28,069 nucleotides of DNA from CAYGZM01 sp964354365 (GTDB lineage Bacteria; Planctomycetota; Phycisphaerae; Sedimentisphaerales; Anaerobacaceae): contig CAYGZM010000040.1 of the NCBI GenBank assembly GCA_964354365.1, positions 1 to 28,069 of the forward strand, read 5' to 3'. The notes beneath the pieces are model-generated. The model was not told where the DNA came from. It did no database searches and worked only from the letters and a program-made list of their open reading frames with translations. This document shows positions 27,701 to 28,069 of this stretch, in pieces. Each line of letters starts with the position of its first letter. The first letter of the stretch is position 1. The position numbers were made by a program, and so were the translations under genes.

Positions 27701-28069
27701 CAAGAATGTGGCTGTCAACGGCAACGTCCCAGTAATTGGGCTCCCAGCCCCAATAATTGTTCGTATCCGGCGCCACCCAGCCGTTCAGAGTACAACCCTC
27801 CTCAATGTAGATAGGCGGACCGCCAAGCATGGCCGCAACCGCCGCGCCAAGATTGACGCGAGGCTTGGTTATCGCAACCTTCGTATCCGTCACCGGGTCG
27901 CCGGTCATTACCAGTATGCTTCTTATTGTCGATGGCGCCAGATAGCCGCCCATCTTCACATACGCCGCACGCTGGATAACCGCCGCCGCACCCGCCGCGA
28001 AGGGACACGCTGAGGACGTCCCGTTGAAATACGGGAAGTAGTCGCCGGGGTCATAGCCGCCGGCCCCAA
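9720..28069 (-). CDS. Giant secreted subtilisin / beta-helix / dockerin protein (5' end outside window)
   Basis: One unbroken minus-strand frame runs from the right edge to TAG 9720-9722: at least 6,115 residues (numbered here from the first full codon, 28067-28065). Order: end of an S8 protease domain (Ser18 in NGTSSACPF); beta-helix block A1; nidogen-like domain (~823-1043); beta-helix blocks A2, A3 and A4; inhibitor-I9-like segment (~3780-3890); complete S8 domain with Asp3917, His3964 and Ser4154; beta-helix blocks B1 and B2; dockerin-like pair (~5746-5811); three fibronectin-III-like domains to the end. Each beta-helix block is preceded by a DMGYHY motif and a bacterial InlB-B-like repeat (GTVxPxxGxYxxGTxVxLxAxPxxGYxxxxW). 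DPNDPN linkers are frequent. It is probably exported and surface-bound or secreted; its ligand is unknown. The missing N terminus should contain the rest of the first protease domain. The terminator at 9657 ends it. Confidence 0.93.
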   Translation of the reverse strand, partial: GAGGYDPGDYFPYFNGTSSACPFAAGAAAVIQRAAYVKMGGYLAPSTIRSILVMTGDPVTDTKVAITKPRVNLGAAVAAMLGGPPIYIEEGCTLNGWVAPDTNNYWGWEPNYWDVAVDSHILEEDPNFIYDYYLSQFGAGQAVESNCVDGGSRLAVFAGMSMLTTRIDGVTDMGTVDMGYHHKAGVAKYELTVIVVEDANDPGIHGRVDPNSGWYYEGTELTVRAIGDPDYYLKGWYDVNDVLIATNKNLQVVMDSNQLFVAKFRRPKKIAVSGGGSAIVQAVNAAQNGDTVIVAAGTYDGGITFGGKEIKVFSTNPDDPNVVAATIIDGPFGVRAFTFSGGEDAGSVVDGFTIVNGGLFGESGGAIYVGPQSSPIIANVDISDCIVFTGNGGAIYVDANSSPTFRNVTVNNSVAFSGSGGGVYVDVNSAPTFERCLITDCAALGGSGGAVYCGADSYALFVGCEFVDNYASFNGGGFFYNTGSISILNRCELVGNATGADGGAIYYTAQCVAEVNDCNFIANAASGDGGGILCDRDSSITVAASDFNDNAAVNGAGIYFEPNCISTVAGSTFAGNNADEDGGAIYFTEANDISIVDCNLVSNTAVRGGAVFSMESLNSEIVGCSIKYNDAARVVTLYDYWTIDPNDPNVPPIPGGDPNDPNTVIVPYVDRSGIGQGGGIYSFAGPTLIANCDISGNWTSSSGGGVYLAGGEYETVELWNCVISNNGAVRDGGGVSNNWQNELLISNCTIADNLLSGVAAYGGGLYCSYDANAVVTDSIIWGNAGNKGSEIAVGSGDWVYPLPSRVKVINSDVDLRTAQVGDLIEPDVAPVLRPGFDLDALPAGFGFGIGQVSIGFSVDYMGVTYNDLYVNENGNVTFDAPLWAFSPTGLTSNIGTAIIAPFFADVDTFLSAPATYGQGMVNGRQAFGVNWVNVGYAWMNIDKLNSFQLVLIDRSDIKPGDFDIEFNYQTLTWETGDWDGGFNGFGGDSARAGFSNGTGILGTFYEFPGSGVSRYFLNSSPTGLIYASRNSIVPGRYIFTVRGGMLDIAQTGIPIYVEAGCVLEGYDPNDPNYPLDPNDPNDPWDPGTNNIWDDPNFVAGPLGDYYLSQIGAGHLQLVDSNCVDAGSNLADVLGLGEDDEYNTTRTDLIPDSGRVDMGYHYPQRGIEYDLMITVDGPGTIAVDPNALNPDHRLYDPDNGVYVFRYNRGTVVKLTAEPNEGYRVASWTGTLDDPSWNQNTNWVRMDSNETVVLEYEEDILRIIKVPMEYPTIQQAIDAAGYGGTAVVVGEGVHNVTSPAGIDFQGKAITLMSTDPTDPNVVARTIVNAGGSRYFSRRAFHFHSGEGPDTVLNGITIRGGYVVGAIGLPGRFGVLVPQPYETTWREEITEPFPPRAEAGRDVNGVAYGGGILCEYASSPTIMNCVITGNTVVAAYGGNGARGTAGVVFPAGTEVVELDDGQWGGHGGSGTGTGYGAGIAIRGRSSPVIMNCIITNNIARGGTGGDGGNGGIAINEGYASNGGDGGASIGDGLGGGIYVENDSMPIIKYCTFTNNHATTGLPGRRGLPGWGQPREPTNPPPPPVVAEGFDGPVFSLGALAGGAIYYSNADANLTDCTFIGNRAYIGRQTLLRNDLVVLPEYSVFIPNLADDNFHYLARVYEPSPAGTRGGAVASGVGNAIFIANSEFFDSFGGAMSFDPNCTVDIQECLFEDNTEASAGGAISMAEIGSLVVSACEFIGNIANSAGGAISTDSDVVITECLFAENQAGSNGGAVDAYFPYTGSDPNISSTLMVTMESSSFLGNQAITGATGWGGAVHMQDFIGTVNDCYFLDNMAASGGGLHLKLGDVIISGGRISGNSSLGGDGYEMGGGLVIADTKSTVQNCILSDNAARGVSGSGGAINYYGSSMRNLLKNCLLTGNSATISGGAISAYLYAVPNIRNCTFSKNDAGTHGGAIFCDWSCEPVVTDSIFADCGGRAIVESVGNPASATVKYSVFYNNADGDYGLYDKATGLTTTKTATGLDATNKIGNPLFVSGPLGAFYLNQSTSPAVNGGSGTAAGAGMAAFTTNPTGLVDSGKVDIGYHYSDRLQAPEYDLTIRVVSGHGTVDLGGPAPLAEGPGAGTFTFNGGTDVTLVATPDPNYRVLTWTAADDEAGWNLNTVGDPEWNRSTLRLTMNSHRIMTVEFEPVFSRILKVPEEYPTIEDAVFQARSGDKIVVGQGTHYISDPNGIDFAGKSITLTSIDPDDPGVIARTIIDCQGTKYYPKRAFQFRSGEEPTAVVTGFTIINGIATGPVGETGRYAVYYPIPYQRIDPDNANSEPRAERGKDAIGDGYGGAILCENGSSPTITYCVIRDCMVTGAVGGMGADGVPTTPPQPEWYYIPEDLTGDEQASLSTSDAQWGGDGGDGSGIGHGGAIACLDKSSPAISNCIFTNNAARGGWGGTGGAGGINIDTDGLESWGGNGGDSYGGGVGGAIYAEGGSVPVIVDCNFTGDIATTGPIGVGGPRGDGAARGAPLGPAGPGADGSAYSYYFGPGFGYGFVNIAGGALYYDNNSDANVTDCVFVENAAYDTILGVDEATFTLAYLPLYTNGAAVYSVADNTVELKSCQFIRSLGNTVYCEPRCMLDIDGCLFEGNSEAVSGGAIFMAEGGFADVNDCVFAGNSAYGDGGAVFCASDADFRRCSFSGNDSGGNGGAIEAYYNTLDPNTQVILSLTFESCGFVGNRAIDGLYAYGGAVHMQDFHGAFTDCYFVNNTAKSGGALFFTAGVASLTGGYINSNTALGASGFDTSSGFVTAAIGIGLVPSYTAGGASGLFDMIGRFGVAHWIDLSASVSMGGGAVFTDTEAVIKNCVLQNNKVESINGTGGAVVFYGGNVKHEIKNCLLTGNSAQAAGGAVSSLVYALPKIQNCTFADNSSGNLGGAVYSDWTSEVVISDSIFKSCNKVAIAEEDLGGDVVKHCLFNNNPDGDYGIWDSVTGQTAKSSGPALDPTNKAADPLFVAGPLGAHYLSQTAAGQMLNSPAVNAGSGNAVALGLFTRTTRTDGAFDTGIVDLGYHFGRHTTMPQFDLGVTVLDSHGTVNPSAGTYYSGSLVTLTATPQAGYRVGRWTGTADDWSKANTNFVVMLHDRDVTVGFEQPRVIVVGSEPNYTSIQRGIDEAEDGDIVVVPTGNWDPPYAGYPAPEIIITIDKGITLTSSNPDDPCSVAATVFDNVIFVISTIDTEATIDGLTITHSRMNINFSSPTIRNCVFRENNWFGMDGDPVDGGDGENGVSVNGSAMTMYNSSPIVQNCLFIDCSVTGGDGAVGATKPWPAGDGGWAGWAYGGAVYIGYGSNPIFTDCSFVNCFARGGNGGNGGNDTGSPPIHGGRGGSYTWSPSEETGPGTFPNWDWWNGWSWGPYDVDGYPVYYGGYYKDYWKYSGFGGAVYIENDSDAQFIDCNFVNNHTYGGLSGLGGTPWPTPDVRMTIENFGGAVYASAGSKPKFAGCNFRGNTADKTLDPNEYNILNAPEDVYVSYGGTIAVEDGVWMTLIDCNIAGGDASVGGGIYSSNAGITITDCNISDSTAYHGAGLYATDVNGTITGTTVARNHAFIEPFVSPGPNAPPVYDPGLIFGQGGGYYSLSSMVDIADSIFVDNVASASGGGIYYAGSDQVLNDSPLLHNSLLVGNRASRDGGGVSVNWFAGLMISNCTISDNIVSGSISSSPGLGGGLYCSYQTSVDVMNSIIWDNFASDGAQVAVAAGSLYEPRQSQLTITYTDIGPHFDPNALSLEGAGRSSGTGAAPDGAGGPKLVDARSIYSQFDAGQAKVKIIVTLVDPSETRAATNWDLPESVSFLRAEIARRRSVVMSSLTPAEFVSRHTYENVSAFSGEVTLSGLNRLLVNPAVAHVEPVRLVQPMLRQAISLANASEVRRVYDGTGIAIAVVDTGVDYRHPFLGGGGFPNSKVIGGYDFGANDRDPFPDPVPGFMGLEAHGTACAGIAAGSIGEFGDYIGGVAPNAKIYAMKITWIGTPGPSPFQAFTDSLIASWDWCVTHRNDDPANPIKVITNSVGIPGLPFNDSHVADAFSPAATHAADTAVGLGITILAAAGNDGFPGLGISWPAAISKVISVGAVYDTTDQVTVYSNAHEMLDILAPADPVYTLDIVGLGGFTPGDYWPAFNGTSSACPFAAGCVADIQQAAKAKLGRFLTPVEVRNLLAATGDPVTDTKVDLTRPRVNLGRALTGSAGPPIYIEKSCILNDFVAPDSNSYWAWDPNWDPDSGNIDEDPFFIAGYYLGHIDAGQVAESNCVDGGNALAAVIGLDTYTTRINGVNDVDVVDMGYHYSRGVDIYELTVTVVEDMNDPGIHGTVDPNAGRFYDGTVVTLRAYPDEGYFLKGWYDANDARVSSARELDVLMDSDKVIFAKFRKPVEIEVSGGGEALYDAVTVAENGDTLVVAAGTYNGDLDFRGKEIAIVSTNPDDPNVVAGTIVDCSNATRAFTFNTGEGPRALIDGLTIINGNMFAEPGGGIYIGEGSSPTIVNVVVSDCNVSFAGGGGIYVDANSSPTFRNVTVRNSSVDLNGHGGGVFIDVNSAPVFERCTIENCSADGFGGGLYSSTDSNVTFADCNFTGNHANYSGGAIYTASDSASTLSVCVLTGNTADVSGGAIYHNVGCLSKVVDCNFAGNSAAGVLAITYLPDMGDPNSLITVTDTSLGKGGGIRCNENTQISIVGTYFGYNAADYGGGLYFDANCAGVVEQSILVHNDANEDGGAIYMSDSNGLSVVDCNIAFNTSVRGGGLFCVNSQDSTIANCWIKNNEAEGVIVTTEYFIADANDPNGMVPADTTDPNFDPTDPNLIIVTTEERSGIGQGGGIYSFAGPSTIADCDISRNVTGASGGGLYIAARPTGAKRTTSLYNCLVAENTSGRDGGGISCNWLNDLYVTSCTIALNSTGDVNDPRYTGYGGGLFCSYEARAHVIDSILWGNHGFSGMQIYVGTGFAPDPRPSTVNVAYSDVMGWQTPGDPAAIDSNAVFVDVGCTLGWNSATILDETPLFVGGYYLSHVSAGQAKDSPVIDAGSGLAAGLGFGALTTALNGEADSGKVDLGYHYPIVRCRLDVSVYGGHGTFTIEPDLDPSDPNGGWYNRGTVVMLTAGPDKGYRVYGWFDVNGVALSVDRTLEVFVRSDETIWLIFEPVQTIVACCSGDRIQAAIDYAKSGDTIVVYPGTYDGGINLRGKDITVVSSNPDDANIVANTIIDCNNGTRGFIFNMGEDANTVVDGFTIINGSITDGHGAGIFVGPNSSPTIMNVVIRDCNAASTDPNDPNSQAFGGGIYVAVNSSPTFINTTVINCSADQGGGAFCDFNSAPIFKHCTFMDNSAGSGGGLAYDANCVSAVLDCTFLGNEAVDALLGSGGGLRCEPNSVITIADCNFTENLAPMGAGLYADPNTLLTVTDTLFGMNAAASYGGAMFWSGRMEITDCNITRNTALFGGGLFAVYSPETTITRSVVKYNRAAIPLPSDPNIIFDPNDPNSVLVIDPNIVSVIGEGGGMFCFATPAVIRDTIIRHNYADTSGGGLYIAGNLSTAQVVNCLITNNGAARDGGGISANWYARPVVSNCTFVTNAASGIAGEEGNTGLGGGLNVSYHAECIVTDSIFWNNYALKGHEMAVGTGFEHDPRMGTIVVQYCDVKNGKPDVSVPPGYEEYLIWGAGNIDADPLFVDGTLDGYYLSHLATGQPAQSPCVDVGSAFAGDVGLVGYTTRIDSAPDTGRVDMGYHHRTLEPCRFCDLVYDGLVNFADFAKVADKWLDEGCSDADGWCGGADVTFDMTVNFKDVAFVAECWLAEDLSPPLPDPAEWLSEPNLAGGTTARMVAVTAFDAWGWPVQYFFECVRGNCDDSGWIPSSTYADSGLTPGVRYGYRVKARDTSPRLNETGWSPVAYVGDEDTIPPAALMWILEPIAISPNSVAMQAYAEDASGVQYYFENTTISGHFSGWQDEPNWIDTYLTPGTQYCYHVKARDKSPRQNETFWSDIACATTPIPTDTTPPTPNPMLWDATDPNLLPTDFFIGPDSTFNWAVTMTCVVANDPSGVWYQFQCGDGPYESPWINTNTWTSGIVGQRGSQFLLRWRVRARDAYWNTTDWSAWATTRPIP
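9723..10632 (-). repeat. Three fibronectin-III-like domains at the C terminus
   Basis: Three ~100-residue units share YFF/YYF/YQF strands and the closing pattern YRVKARDTSPRxNETGWS, YHVKARDKSPRQNETFWS and WRVRARDAYWNTTDWS, separated by PPxPxP linkers. They are likely spacer or binding domains presenting the protein outside the cell. Confidence 0.75.
10635..10832 (-). other. Dockerin-like pair in the giant protein
   Basis: CRFCDLVYDGLVNFADFAKV...WLDEGCSDADGWCGGADVTFDMTVNFKDVAFVAECWL: two calcium-loop/helix units with paired Cys and the FADFAxxADxWL form typical of Phycisphaerae secreted proteins. Here it is internal, not terminal. Confidence 0.75.
11150..12580 (-). repeat. Beta-helix block B2 of the giant protein
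   Basis: Begins TIVACCSGDRIQAAIDYAKS and ends SIFWNNYALKGHEMAVGTGF. It is the last beta-helix before the dockerin-like pair. Confidence 0.85.
13165..14875 (-). repeat. Beta-helix block B1 of the giant protein
   Basis: Begins VEIEVSGGGEALYDAVTVAE and ends SILWGNHGFSGMQIYVGTG. It parallels block A1: each follows an S8 domain, a GPPIYIE segment, a GYHxx motif and an InlB-B-like repeat. Confidence 0.85.
15450..16740 (-). other. Internal I9-like propeptide plus complete S8 subtilisin-like domain
   Basis: The segment from about 16740 to 16400 (QAKVKIIVTLVD...ENVSAFSGEVTLSGLNRLL) has the pattern of an inhibitor I9 propeptide. The protease domain follows: VVDTGVD (Asp codon 16317-16319), EAHGTACAGIAAG (His codon 16176-16178), AAAGNDG (oxyanion Asn) and NGTSSACPFAAG (Ser codon 15606-15608). 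All catalytic residues are present, so it should be active when folded. Confidence 0.9.
16860..18680 (-). repeat. Beta-helix block A4 of the giant protein
   Basis: Begins PRVIVVGSEPNYTSIQRGID and ends SIIWDNFASDGAQVAVAAGS, then runs straight into the I9-like segment. It includes a Trp/Tyr-rich insert (17826-17985). Confidence 0.85.
19140..21515 (-). repeat. Beta-helix block A3 of the giant protein
   Basis: Begins SRILKVPEEYPTIEDAVFQA and ends near CLFNNNPDGDYGIWDSVTG. Same rung layout as A2. It contains the collagen-like GPIGVGGPRGDGAARGAPLG insert (about 20505-20600). Confidence 0.85.
22030..24295 (-). repeat. Beta-helix block A2 of the giant protein
   Basis: Begins ILRIIKVPMEYPTIQQAIDA and ends near SVFYNNADGDYGLYDKATG. 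The rungs carry long Gly-rich loops (for example GGTGGDGGNGGIAINEG). It is a close duplicate of block A3 in rung order and landmarks (VPxEYPTI, GIDFxGKxIT, RAFxFxSGE, PRAExGxDxxGxxYGG). Confidence 0.85.
24940..25600 (-). other. Nidogen-like (NIDO) domain in the giant protein
   Basis: Between beta-helix blocks A1 and A2. The sequence pattern NENGNVTFD...AIIAPFFADVDT...RQAFGVNWVNVGYA...LNSFQLVLIDR...GDFDIEFNYQTLTWETGDW...ARAGFSNGTG matches the core of nidogen-like extracellular domains, known in animal matrix and mucin proteins and in some bacterial surface proteins. It occurs once; the second half of the protein has no copy. Confidence 0.7.
25670..27275 (-). repeat. Beta-helix block A1 of the giant protein
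   Basis: A right-handed parallel beta-helix (PbH1/pectate-lyase-like) region. It starts KIAVSGGGSAIVQAVNAAQN and runs through many GGAIYxxxxSxPxxxNxxxxxC rungs to SIIWGNAGNKGSEIAV. Its start and preceding repeat closely match block B1 (13165-14875). Confidence 0.85.

Noticed and set aside
10000..28000. Regularly spaced GCCGCCGCC-rich words in the giant gene resembling a CRISPR or satellite
   Set aside because: They are the codons of GGG/GGA-I-Y rungs in the beta-helix repeats; spacing and sequence vary and the frame is continuous.

Overview
The window looks like chromosomal DNA from a Planctomycetota bacterium, most likely class Phycisphaerae. The support is: dockerin-like calcium-loop tails of the DxNxDGxVDxxDFxxLxxxW type on three separate secreted proteins; many Asp-Pro-Asn (DPN) linkers; a protein with the STGPxTxxGK...KHGL signature; and intergenic DNA full of short wordy repeats and hairpins. 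This is an inference from style, because no rRNA or other phylogenetic marker is present.

Layout. 1-347: 3' end of a secreted dockerin-type gene. 348-755: spacer with an 18-bp tandem duplication and a hairpin repeat. 756-2177: exported calcineurin-like phosphoesterase with an Ig-like domain and a dockerin-like tail. 2370-3650: aroA (EPSP synthase). 3651-8183: a 4.5-kb accessory stretch between aroA and an aroC-like gene. It holds two unrecognised genes (4210-5178 and 5359-6159) of visibly different base composition. They are bracketed by two outward-facing copies of a consensus promoter element arranged as inverted repeats. A STGP-family gene (7102-8127) and many dispersed repeats follow. 8184-9506: chorismate synthase homologue with changed active-site positions. 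9508-9618: fragment of another gene. 9657-9687: strong bidirectional terminator.

9720-28069 (minus strand, 65% of the window) is one uninterrupted reading frame of at least 6,115 codons whose start lies beyond the right edge. It encodes a giant, probably cell-surface or secreted, modular protein. In order it contains: the C-terminal end of a subtilisin-like (S8) domain, a beta-helix block, a nidogen-like domain, three more beta-helix blocks, then in mid-chain a complete inhibitor I9-like propeptide plus S8 protease with an intact Asp/His/Ser triad. Two further beta-helix blocks, a dockerin-like pair and three fibronectin-III-like domains end it. The protein is essentially two protease-plus-beta-helix proteins joined head to tail in one frame.

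Functional links: AroA and the AroC homologue act at consecutive steps of the shikimate pathway and may once have been neighbours. The dockerin-type proteins and the giant protease/beta-helix protein belong to the extracellular repertoire. The function of the two-gene cassette cannot be assigned. No tRNA, rRNA, CRISPR array or recognisable transposase was seen.
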